Source of the DNA: Plut-88900 sp963668115
GTDB lineage: Bacteria; Chloroflexota; Dehalococcoidia; Plut-88900
DNA length: 64,000 bases
NCBI GenBank assembly: GCA_963668115.1
Contig: OY764147.1
Location: 2,356,001 to 2,420,000, forward strand
Reading direction: 5' to 3'
Position 1 is the stretch's first letter. The number at the start of each line of letters is the position of its first letter. The notes under the pieces were generated by a model that was not told the origin of the DNA, made no database searches, and saw only the letters and a program-made list of their open reading frames with translations. This document shows positions 53,501 through 60,513 of this stretch, piece after piece. The translations under genes were made by a program, and so were the position numbers.

Positions 53501-53687
53501 CCCAGTCCTCTACCGGGTCCAGCGGGTCCTGTAGCCTCTGCAACGCCATCGAAAGGTCATCGAAATCTTCCAAATACTGCTCGATCATCTGTCGAACCAG
53601 GTCCGACCGGCTCCGCCGCTGCCGCAAAGCGGCCTCATCCAGAGCCCTGGCCACCGAGTCCGAGACCCGAGTCGTTATCTGAATCAT
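53466..53687 (-). CDS. Ribbon-helix-helix antitoxin (RelB/CopG-like)
   Basis: 73 aa. MIQITTRVSDSVARALDEAA and RSRSDLVRQMIEQYLED form the strand-helix-helix DNA-binding unit; the acidic tail (DPLDPVEDWDEVRRALL) should bind the toxin encoded downstream. Upstream is an inverted repeat at 53718-53748 that could be its operator. TAATAG ends 7 nt before the ATG, another possible leaderless start. Confidence 0.88.
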   Translation of the reverse strand: MIQITTRVSDSVARALDEAALRQRRSRSDLVRQMIEQYLEDFDDLSMALQRLQDPLDPVEDWDEVRRALLDSN

Positions 53688-53717
53688 CGCACACCTATTA
53701 TTTCTCTCTTGAGACGA

Positions 53718-53748
53718 TTTGATGTCAACTGTAACATCTTACATCAAA
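53718..53748. promoter_or_regulatory. Inverted repeat, likely RelB-type operator
   Basis: TTTGATGT (53718-53725) and ACATCAAA (53741-53748) are perfect 8-bp arms around 15 nt, 30 nt before the antitoxin start. TTGACA is also present here on the minus strand. Confidence 0.65.
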
Positions 53749-53815
53749 CAGCCGCAAAACAACCCGCCCCATCATCCCCACCCCCCTTTAACCCGTCATT
53801 CTCACCCTTTTAGTT

Positions 53816-53846
53816 CGTCATTCCTGCGGAGGCAGGAATCCATCCC
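53816..53846. repeat. REP-like element (CGTCATTCC type)
   Basis: CGTCATTCCTGCGGAGGCAG then GAATCCATCCC: a short palindromic intergenic repeat whose arms CCTGC/GCAGG pair. Relatives are at 55570-55599 and, inside dnaE, at 63741-63771. Confidence 0.8.
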
Positions 53847-53898
53847 TCCGAAACACTCACCTACATCCTAGTAACTCACCCCCCCACCCTTGCCTAAC

Positions 53899-53989
53899 TC
53901 CACCCCCGAGGGGAGCCTGTCCGCCTATGGCGGATCATTCCCATGCCCCGCGAGGTCGTAAATGTCGAAGATGCGCCTGGGCGTGCGCC
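53899..53989. repeat. Long direct repeat R, left copy
   Basis: CACCCCCGAGGGGAGCCTGT, then hairpin TCCGCC-TAT-GGCGGA (53920-53934), ATCATTCCC, and after a variable 15-20 nt ATGTCGAAGATGCGCCTGGG and CGTGCGCC. The right copy is at 54985-55073 in the same orientation, so the two flank about 1 kb. Confidence 0.85.
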
Positions 53990-53999
53990 GTGCTGAAAG

Positions 54000-54014
54000 T
54001 CCGCCTTTGGCGGA
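54000..54014. repeat. TCCGCC/GGCGGA hairpin element
   Basis: TCCGCC-TTT-GGCGGA, preceded by TGAAAG and followed by GCGTGAATC exactly as at 53108-53136. It belongs to the same small hairpin family found in the broken tRNA copies. Confidence 0.8.
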
Positions 54015-54066
54015 GCGTGAATCTGGGGCAGGAATCAGGGAATTCCCCCCAAACACGCACATTTGC

Positions 54067-54095
54067 TTGACACACCTGAGCAATGGCGCTATCAT
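54067..54095 (+). promoter_or_regulatory. Strong sigma70 promoter in a gene-free segment
   Basis: TTGACA (54067-54072), a 17-nt spacer and TATCAT (54090-54095). Transcription would start near 54102. AAGGAGG follows at 54129-54135 but no start codon lies within 20 nt after it. Confidence 0.75.
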
Positions 54096-54101
54096 ACCCT
54101 G

Positions 54102-54984
54102 CGTCCGAACAAATACCCTCAATGAGATAAGGAGGAACCACACAACCCAGGGGAATCAACCCCGGCGCCCGAGAGGACTCAACGTCCAAGCCCATCCCAA
54201 GGGTTCGGCTTGCCCGGCCCGCGGCACAAGCGAACGTCGCCATCTCCTCTCCCGACGCCCGGAGGACTCAACGTCCTAGCCCATCCCAAAACCTCTCCCC
54301 TCCCTCCCATAGGGGCGACTGGCCAATCGCCCTCCCTTGCGAGGCGGGCAGGTTGCGGCACAAGCGAACGTCGCCATCTCCTCCACCCCAGTCCCGACCC
54401 ATCACATTCCCCTGTCCCCCAGGCGATGGAAAGACGCCCTGGAGCACGACCTAAGGAGCGGAACGGGGCAGCCCGTAGCCGAGGACCGCTCGGCTCTCCG
54501 TCCGCTTCATCAAATGAAACTGGGCCGACCGCCACTCCGGGTTCCTGGATACAGGCGGCGAACTGGAAACCCATTACTCCCGCGAGGGGATATGACTCTG
54601 GACATACCCCTTCCTGCACGTAGGTGCAGCGCAGCCAACCCGTTTATTGGAACCTGTGACGGATGACGGACCCGTATGTCCGCCTACACAGCCAGATCTA
54701 GGCAGCGGCGGAGTCACGTCCCCAGCCCTGGGACGCCTCCAAGCCGACACTAAAGATAGGGGCTTCTGCCGGCCGCAGTCCCTTCCTGCCCCTGGGGCGG
54801 GAGTGGACTGGCTGACCCCGTACGGCCGGGCCAGCGACATCCTACGGGGTCACCGCTCCAGGTGCGTCTCCATCGCCAACCCAAAACCCAACAGACACAA
54901 CCAAAACCCCACCCCCCACAACCGAATAAACCCGATGAATGGCCCCCGTAGGGACAATCGGCTGGTCTTCCCTCCTCCCCCATA
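54102..54984 (+). ncRNA. Candidate structured non-coding transcript
   Basis: No convincing protein is encoded. Downstream of the promoter lie an internal imperfect duplication (CGCCC-GAGGACTCAACGTCC at 54167 and 54257; GCGGCACAAGCGAACGTCGC at 54221 and 54355) and nested hairpins: GGACATAC (54600-54607) with GTATGTCC (54674-54681), enclosing CTGCAC-GTAG-GTGCAG (54614-54629), and CCCAG-CC-CTGGG further on. I found none of the conserved marks of tmRNA or RNase P RNA that I looked for. It is a candidate only; it could also be decayed repeats. Confidence 0.35.
54165..54383. repeat. Imperfect tandem duplication
   Basis: Unit 1 spans 54165-54249 and unit 2 54255-54383. Both begin CGCCC(G)GAGGACTCAACGTCC, continue AGCCCATCCCAA and end GCGGCACAAGCGAACGTCGC then CATCTCCTC. 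Unit 2 carries about 45 extra nt with its own hairpin GGGCGA-CTGGCCAA-TCGCCC (54313-54332). Confidence 0.8.
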
Positions 54985-55073
54985 ACCCACCCCCGAGGGG
55001 AGCCTGTCCGCCTATGGCGGATCATTCCCGAGTAGTCGGGTCGGAGATGTCGAAGATGCGCCTAGGCGTGCGC
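54985..55073. repeat. Long direct repeat R, right copy
   Basis: Same order of parts as 53899-53989: CACCCCCGAGGGGAGCCTGT, hairpin TCCGCC-TAT-GGCGGA (55007-55021), ATCATTCCC, variable part, ATGTCGAAGATGCGCCTAGG, CGTGCGCC. Confidence 0.85.
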
Positions 55074-55133
55074 CTGTGGCGTAAATCCATCCCCGGCGGG
55101 GGGCGGCGGTGCGGAGCCCCCTGGATCTTCCCC

Positions 55134-55184
55134 TAGGCGTCGTTCAATCAAAACAGCCACGAGTTCAATCAACGTTCAATCAAA
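55134..55184 (+). repeat. Helically phased CAATCAA array, copy 3 (short)
   Basis: AGGCGTCGTTCAATCAAA then words at 55145, 55166 and 55177, steps 21 and 11, as in the first three words of the other two arrays. It is 22 nt upstream of a promoter for the SWIM-domain gene. Confidence 0.8.
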
Positions 55185-55206
55185 ACCCCTCCCCCGCGTG
55201 ACCTCG

Positions 55207-55236
55207 TTGACCCCCGTGACCCGGAATAGGTACAAT
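55207..55236 (+). promoter_or_regulatory. Promoter of the SWIM-domain gene
   Basis: TTGACC (55207-55212), an 18-nt spacer, TACAAT (55231-55236). The start would be near 55243, about 65 nt before the gene. Confidence 0.7.
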
Positions 55237-55308
55237 TTGATTGGCCCCCGGGGCCCGGCGCACAACTCCTCGGGAGCCCCTCTTCTAGCCACGCCGGAAG
55301 GAGCGCAA

Positions 55309-55557
55309 ATGCAGTCCAGCCTCATAGGTAAGATACAGAAGGCCAAGGCCTACGCTGAGGAGCCCGACAGGGTCCAGTTCAACAACTTCAGCCTCAGCTT
55401 CCGGGGCGCCCACAAGCGCCACAACGTTACCTATGACGACGGCGTCCTGCGATGCAACTGCGGCTTCTTCACCTCCTGGAACATGTGCAGCCACACCATG
55501 GCCCTTGAGCGCATGTTCGATGTGATGCTCCCCCGCATCGAATACATCAGCAACTGA
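55309..55557 (+). CDS. Small SWIM zinc-finger protein
   Basis: 82 aa. The SWIM motif CxCx(n)CxH is seen as LRCNCGFFTSWNMCSHTMAL (Cys, Cys, Cys, His). The upstream half is FNNFSLSFRGAHKRHNVTYD. SWIM domains bind DNA or protein; stand-alone forms of this size are of unknown role. ATG 55309 is chosen because GGAAGGAG lies 6 nt upstream and the promoter is at 55207-55236; a longer in-frame reading from 55198 would start inside the promoter. Confidence 0.85.
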   Translation: MQSSLIGKIQKAKAYAEEPDRVQFNNFSLSFRGAHKRHNVTYDDGVLRCNCGFFTSWNMCSHTMALERMFDVMLPRIEYISN

Positions 55558-55569
55558 CGCCTGGTTCTC

Positions 55570-55599
55570 CGTCATTCCCGAGAAGTCGGGAATCCAGGG
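55570..55599. repeat. REP-like element (CGTCATTCC type)
   Basis: CGTCATTCCCGAGAAGTCGG then GAATCCAGGG; arms CCCGA/TCGGG pair. Between the SWIM-domain gene and fabF, which converge. Confidence 0.8.
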
Positions 55600-55631
55600 G
55601 TGGGGTGTCCGTCTAGGGTGGAAAAGGGTTC

Positions 55632-56921
55632 TTAATCCCCGTAGGCCTCAAACACCAGGCACGCGTTCTGTCCCCCAAACCCGAAGCTGTTCGACAACAC
55701 CTTGTTCACGGGCTGGCGTCGCGCCTCGTTGGGGACGTAGTCCAGGTCGCAGTCGGGGTCCGGGTACTCGTAGTTGATGGTCGGGTGCATGGCCCCGTCC
55801 ACAATCGACATCACGCACGCCACCGACTCCATGCCCCCAGCCCCTCCCAGCGCATGCCCGATCATCGACTTCGTCGAGCTTATCCCCACCTTGTATGCCG
55901 CCTCCCCGAACACACTCTTGATAGCCCGGGTCTCGATGGAGTCGTTCAACGGCGTCGACGTGCCGTGGGCATTGATGTAGTCGATTTCGTCGGGCCTGAT
56001 GCCCGCGTCCTCGATGGCCCAGGTCATGGCCCGGGCGGCGCCCGCGCCCTCGTCGTCGGGGTGCACCATGTGAAACGCGTCCGAGGAGACCCCGTAGCCC
56101 GTGACCTCGCAGAGGATGTTTGCGCCCCTGTTCAGGGCGTGTTCCAGCGTCTCCAGAATCAGGATGCCCGAGCCCTCCGCCGGCACGAACCCGTCCCTCT
56201 TCGCATCGAAGGGCCTGCTGGCCTTGGTAGGGTCGTCGTTGCTCACCGTGGACAGCGCCTTCATCACGCTGAACCCCCCGAGACCAAGCTGGCTGATGCC
56301 CGCCTCCGTCCCCCCCGACACCATGACGTCCGCCGACCCCCTCCTCAGCACCTCCAGCGCATCACCCACCCCCTGCGTCCCCGCCGCGCACGATGTCGTC
56401 ACCGTGTTCGTGAACCCCTTGAGCCCCAGTATCCGGCTGACCTGGGAGGTCGCCATGTTGGGCAGTATCATCGGGAAGAAGAAGGGGCTGAGCCGCATCC
56501 CACCCTTGGTCTCCACCGTCCGGCCCCCGACCTCGATGTCCGGGAAGCCGCCGCACCCGTTCCCCAGCACAATCCCCAGCCTCGCCGGGTCCTCCGACTC
56601 CATGTCCAGCCCCGACTCCTCGATGGCCGCCAGCGCCGCCGTCACCGCAATCTGGCTGAACCTGGACATGCGCCTCGCATCCCGTGCGTCGAGCTTTTCG
56701 CGGGGGTTGAAGTCGGGGATTTCACCGGCGATCTTGGTCGGGTAGTTGGTGGTGTCGCACAGCGTCATCGGCCCGATCCCCGACACCCCGTCCACCAGGT
56801 TCTTCCAAAACTCCTTAGCCGTCGTCCCCAAAGGCGTCACCGCCCCGACACCCGTAACCACCACCCGCGGCCGTCCCCTGTGGTCGGTCAGCTTATGAGT
56901 TGTATCCGATGCACTCATCAC
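55632..56921 (-). CDS. fabF: 3-oxoacyl-ACP synthase II
   Basis: Condensing enzyme of fatty-acid elongation, 429 aa. The Cys-His-His triad is C178 (TVTTSCAAGTQG), H319 (YINAHGTSTPLND) and H356 (SMIGHALGGAGG). RVVVTGVGAVTPLGTTAKEF at the N-terminus and SNSFGFGGQNACLVF at the C-terminus are canonical. Two adjacent Met codons could start the protein. It stands alone here, not in a fab cluster, so a role in a secondary acyl pathway is possible, but sequence favours FabF. Confidence 0.93.
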   Translation of the reverse strand: MMSASDTTHKLTDHRGRPRVVVTGVGAVTPLGTTAKEFWKNLVDGVSGIGPMTLCDTTNYPTKIAGEIPDFNPREKLDARDARRMSRFSQIAVTAALAAIEESGLDMESEDPARLGIVLGNGCGGFPDIEVGGRTVETKGGMRLSPFFFPMILPNMATSQVSRILGLKGFTNTVTTSCAAGTQGVGDALEVLRRGSADVMVSGGTEAGISQLGLGGFSVMKALSTVSNDDPTKASRPFDAKRDGFVPAEGSGILILETLEHALNRGANILCEVTGYGVSSDAFHMVHPDDEGAGAARAMTWAIEDAGIRPDEIDYINAHGTSTPLNDSIETRAIKSVFGEAAYKVGISSTKSMIGHALGGAGGMESVACVMSIVDGAMHPTINYEYPDPDCDLDYVPNEARRQPVNKVLSNSFGFGGQNACLVFEAYGD

Positions 56922-56987
56922 CGGTTCACTTTACCTCTTCAGGCCTTGCAACTGACTTGATGGTTGGGCGGTGGGAGGAGTTCCTGT

Positions 56988-57026
56988 CCCCTCTCCCTTG
57001 AGGGGAGAGGGCTAGGGTGAGGGTGA
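56988..57026. repeat. CCCTCTCCC-type intergenic repeat
   Basis: CCCCTCTCCCTTGAGGGGAG then AGGGCTAGGGTGAGGGTGA. The arms CCCCTC/GAGGGG form a hairpin. This repeat type is widespread between genes in unrelated GC-rich bacteria. Located between folC and fabF. Confidence 0.7.
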
Positions 57027-57067
57027 TAGGACAGTCCAGAGTCAACTTGGTCATCGTCCCACCCCCC

Positions 57068-58402
57068 TCAATAAATCTCCACCGGAACCCGCTTCACCGC
57101 CTCGATCGCCTCTCCCACCACGAACAGCGACCCCGTGACGCAGATCAGGTCCTCCTCGGAAGCCATCTCCCGGGCCCTTTGCAGCGCCTCTTTCACGCTC
57201 CCCGTAGTCTCGACGATTATATCAGGTCGCCTGAAGGCGTCGGCTATGGCGTCGGGTTCCGCGGCCCTCAGATGCCGGGACTTGGTCAGTATCACCGTCG
57301 ACGCCAGCGACAGCAGTCCCGAGGCTATATCCTCCACGTTCTTGTCCGCCGACACCCCCACCACCAGCACCGCCTTCCTGAATTCGTAGTATTTCGTCAG
57401 CGCTTCTCTCAGCCTCTTCGCGGAGTCCCCGTTGTGTGCCCCATCTGCGATCACAAGCGGCCGACGCCCCAGCTCCTCCATCCGCCCCGGCCACCTGACA
57501 TTCGCGAAACCATCCGCAATATCGCCGTCCGAAACAGCCCAACCCTTCTCCCGAAGCACGCCCAGTGCAGTTATCGCCGTGGCCGCGTTCTCTTGCTGGT
57601 GGTCGCCTATCAGGGGCATCGACACCCGGTACTCCCTCTCGAAGTCCCTTACCAGCAGCTTCTGTCCCCATCCCCCATGCTCCAACGACCTCCACACTAC
57701 CTCCCGACCCACGTTCACCATCTCCGAACCCCGCTCCTTCGCAATCCTCTTGAATACCTCTTCCGCTTCCGGCCCCTGAGGAGCGACCACCACGGGCACC
57801 CCCGGCTTGATGATCCCGGCCTTTTCCCCTGCTATCTCCGGCAATGTCTCGCCCAGCAGTTCCGTGTGGTCCCGACTTATCGATGTGATGACGCTCACCT
57901 CCGGCGTGACCACGTTGGTAGCGTCCAACCTGCCCCCGACTCCAACCTCGAATACCAGCGCTTCCACTCTTTGCTCGGCGAAGTAAAGCAGCGCCATCGC
58001 CGTCAGTGCTTCGAAGGTGGTGATGTAGCCGTGCTCTCCGTCCGCGTTTAGCTCCTCAACGTGAGGCTTCACCCTTGCAATGGCAGCCGCGAAGTCCTCT
58101 CCCGAGATCGGCTCCCCGTCTACCTGTATCCGCTCCCGGAAGGTGTGGAGGTGGGGGGAGGTGAACAGCCCGACCCTGTACCCGGCCTTCCGCAGCGCCG
58201 ACGATATCATCGCCGCCGTGCTCCCCTTCCCCTTCGTCCCCGCGATGTGGACTATCTTTAGCCCTGACTCCGGCGACCCAAGCCGCCTTAGCAGCTCCCT
58301 CACCCTCTCCAGGTCTACGTTCCCCGGCGAGTAAAGCTCCCTCAACGACTTTTCGTAGTTGGTGAGCCCGAGTATGTACTTCAGCGCCGAGCGGTAGTCC
58401 AA
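57068..58402 (-). CDS. folC: Folylpolyglutamate/dihydrofolate synthase
   Basis: ATP-dependent ligase adding glutamate to folates; 444 aa, normal. The P-loop is HIAGTKGKGSTAAMI (about residues 52-66). LFTSPHLHTFRERIQVDGEP is the omega-loop/folate region, FEVGVGGRLDATNVV the Mg site, and ISRDHTELLGETLPEIAGEK the family signature. ADGAHNGDSAKRLREAL opens the C-terminal domain. Single gene, same strand as fabF and the epimerase-like gene. Confidence 0.95.
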   Translation of the reverse strand: MDYRSALKYILGLTNYEKSLRELYSPGNVDLERVRELLRRLGSPESGLKIVHIAGTKGKGSTAAMISSALRKAGYRVGLFTSPHLHTFRERIQVDGEPISGEDFAAAIARVKPHVEELNADGEHGYITTFEALTAMALLYFAEQRVEALVFEVGVGGRLDATNVVTPEVSVITSISRDHTELLGETLPEIAGEKAGIIKPGVPVVVAPQGPEAEEVFKRIAKERGSEMVNVGREVVWRSLEHGGWGQKLLVRDFEREYRVSMPLIGDHQQENAATAITALGVLREKGWAVSDGDIADGFANVRWPGRMEELGRRPLVIADGAHNGDSAKRLREALTKYYEFRKAVLVVGVSADKNVEDIASGLLSLASTVILTKSRHLRAAEPDAIADAFRRPDIIVETTGSVKEALQRAREMASEEDLICVTGSLFVVGEAIEAVKRVPVEIY

Positions 58403-58459
58403 TTGACCTTCCCTGTCCCTAGGATGCCGTGTCTTATATTGTAACGCCGGACAAGGAAG

Positions 58460-59413
58460 CTATGCCCCGTTCCCCCACCTCCTCGCCGGCCTCCGACCCG
58501 TGGCTATCGCCAGAGCCTCCCCCCACCCCATGTCCAGAATGTAGTCCATGTTCCCTTCCAGCGGTCGGGGCTTGAAGTCGAAGTTCGCCTCCACCGAGTC
58601 CTCCGCCGTGATGTTGTCCAGCGACAGCATGTCCAGCTGGACTTGGGTGATGGGCGGGTGTCGGGAGGCGAGCCTCAGGAACGGCAGTGCAGACCGCATC
58701 AGCCGCATGGGCACCCGTACTTTTACCTTCCAACTCCCGAACGCCCGAATAACCATGTCCGTTATCTGTTCATAGCTCAGGATGTCCGGCCCCCCGACCT
58801 CGATGGTCTCTCCATCGTAGGAGCTGTCCACCAGCACCCTGTCCACGCACCGGGCCACGTCATCCACGTGGATTGGCTGGAACCTCGCCTTCCCCGACCC
58901 GATAAACGGGACCACCGGCCCGACCCTGATCGTAGCCGCCAACGCGTTTATGAACTCGTCCCCAGGCCCGAACACCAGCGATGGACGTAGCACGACATGC
59001 CTCATCCTGGAGTTGATTACCACCACCTCCGCCTCCCACTTTGACCGCAGGTACGGGAACTTCGGCTCAGGCCCGACCCCGATAGCGCTCAGGTGCACTA
59101 TCTTCCGCACCCCCGACTGCTCCGCCGCCGCCACCACGTTCCGGGTCCCATCCACGTTTATGCTCTGGAACGTCGCCCGACCTTTCTCCCTGATGATCGC
59201 CACCGTGTGCACCACCATGTCCACGCCGTCACAAGCTGCTTTCAGGGACTCGGGGTCCGTGATGTCCCCCGTTACGAAGTGGACTGCGGGGAGGCCGGAA
59301 GGCCTGCTGTTCGGTCCCGGCCTGACCAGCCTCCTCACCTCCTCCCCCCGCTCCACCAGCCGCGCCACTATCCTCCTCCCTATGAATCCGGTTGCTCCCG
59401 TAACGAGTATCAC
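58460..59413 (-). CDS. NAD(P)-binding epimerase/NDUFA9-like protein (extended SDR)
   Basis: 317 aa. The Rossmann start is ILVTGATGFIGRRIVARLVE. LKAACDGVDMVVHTVAIIRE, NVDGTRNVVAAAEQSGVRKI and HLSAIGVGP follow, then YLRSKWEAE with an intact YxxxK. RPSLVFGPGDEFINALA and GGPDILSYEQITDMVIRAFG are typical of atypical SDRs related to complex I assembly factor NDUFA9 and sugar epimerases. The substrate is unknown. Convergent with the lipoprotein gene region. Confidence 0.88.
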   Translation of the reverse strand: MILVTGATGFIGRRIVARLVERGEEVRRLVRPGPNSRPSGLPAVHFVTGDITDPESLKAACDGVDMVVHTVAIIREKGRATFQSINVDGTRNVVAAAEQSGVRKIVHLSAIGVGPEPKFPYLRSKWEAEVVVINSRMRHVVLRPSLVFGPGDEFINALAATIRVGPVVPFIGSGKARFQPIHVDDVARCVDRVLVDSSYDGETIEVGGPDILSYEQITDMVIRAFGSWKVKVRVPMRLMRSALPFLRLASRHPPITQVQLDMLSLDNITAEDSVEANFDFKPRPLEGNMDYILDMGWGEALAIATGRRPARRWGNGA

Positions 59414-59602
59414 CTTTCAGCCCTTCCCCGGCAAAAGCGGGGTGAGATTAGCAAAGCGATTTTGGGTTGGCAGCTATCCGGGCGGGGACTGGTCTTAGCT
59501 TAGGCACGTCCACTTCGAATCGCCCAGGGCGTCTCCGAATCTGGTGCCCGTGACCCCGCCGAAACTGCGCAGCGAGTCCGCGAATCAACTCATCGGACCG
59601 GT

Positions 59603-60337
59603 CTACCCGGCGGTTTCCCGGCACTCCTCAAGCTCCATAGCTACCGAGTCGGCATCGCCTTCTGCCGTGCCCAGGTCTGCCGGCGGCTCCATGCCCAGAC
59701 TCCTGTACATGGCGTCCGGATTTTCCAGGTATATGCCCACTAGGCAAGCCTTCTCCTGGGGGGTGTATCCGCCGGCCTGGAACTCCTCTATAGCGCTCCC
59801 CAGGTGGACCACGTTCTCTGGCGTGAGGCACCCGAAGAATGCTCCTGCCGGCTTGCTCTCGCCGGAGATTATCAGTTCCGCGAAAGGCGCCTCCAGGAAG
59901 AATTGATATACCAGTTCATGCATCGAATCCTCTACGCAGGCGGCTTCTTCCTCGGATAGGCCATCCACTATCTGCTGGCTAAGGGTTTCCGCATTAAGGA
60001 CCAGGCCTGCCAGACCCGAGACGGGTTCGGGGGTTGGTGTCGGCTCCGGTTTTGGGGTGGCCGTTGGCGCCGGCTTGGGGGTGGAGGTGGGCTGGGATGT
60101 CGGGGTGGGTTGTGGAGTGGCCGTCGCCCGAGGCCGGGGTGTGGCTGTCGCCGTGGGTCGGGGCGTGGAGGTAGGTTTGGGCGTGGCCGTAGCCTGAGGC
60201 CGGGGTGTGGCGGTAGCCGTGGGCTCCGGCTCGGGTTCGACCGTCTCCTCCCCTCCGCAGGCTAGAACGAAGGCCATTGCTCCCACAAGGGCGGCAATGG
60301 CCATGAAGAGGCTTATCTTCCTGAGGTAAATTTTCAT
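59603..60337 (-). CDS. Lipoprotein with Thr/Pro stalk
   Basis: 244 aa. Signal segment ISLFMAIAALVGAMAFVLACG with lipobox LACG near residue 27. Residues 35-105 are a TATPRPTATPKPT-type low-complexity stalk. The globular C-terminal part (about 105-244) is helical, with Cys residues in EEEAACVEDSMHEL, GAFFGCLTPENVVH, QEKACLVGIYLENPD and LEECRETAG, suggesting two disulfides. Good ribosome-binding site (AAGGAAAG). The fold is not recognised; probably exposed on the cell surface. Similar in build to the lipoprotein at 7318-8598, but the C-terminal domain differs. Confidence 0.82.
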   Translation of the reverse strand: MKIYLRKISLFMAIAALVGAMAFVLACGGEETVEPEPEPTATATPRPQATATPKPTSTPRPTATATPRPRATATPQPTPTSQPTSTPKPAPTATPKPEPTPTPEPVSGLAGLVLNAETLSQQIVDGLSEEEAACVEDSMHELVYQFFLEAPFAELIISGESKPAGAFFGCLTPENVVHLGSAIEEFQAGGYTPQEKACLVGIYLENPDAMYRSLGMEPPADLGTAEGDADSVAMELEECRETAG

Positions 60338-60480
60338 TGGGCGTACTTTCCTTCGGGTTGGCGAGGCTGGCTCATCGTCTTTCTAACGTCTGTGTAACGC
60401 TAACACGTTTCCCCTGCATAATCCACTGATTTCTCCCGAGGACGCCGACGGAAAACGGACTTTTTGGAGGGTGGGGAGTG

Positions 60481-60486
60481 TATAAT
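60481..60486 (+). promoter_or_regulatory. -10 box of dnaE
   Basis: TATAAT, with a weak -35 (GGACTT, 60458-60463) at 17 nt. Transcription would start near 60493, about 20 nt before the start codon. Confidence 0.55.
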
Positions 60487-60513
60487 TTCGAGTGCCGGGC
60501 GGGGCATTTATCT

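Noticed and set aside
54179..54619. 146-codon minus-strand frame in the gene-free segment
   Set aside because: It spans the tandem duplication, is Gly/Arg/Trp-rich, lacks a ribosome-binding site and resembles no family.
54102..54984. tmRNA or RNase P RNA
   Set aside because: No GGTTCGA-type T-arm with CCA and no GAGGAAAGTCC-type core was found, so only an unnamed candidate RNA is listed.
55785..56960. 391-codon plus-strand frame opposite fabF
   Set aside because: Arg/His/Pro-rich shadow; fabF has its full catalytic triad on the other strand.
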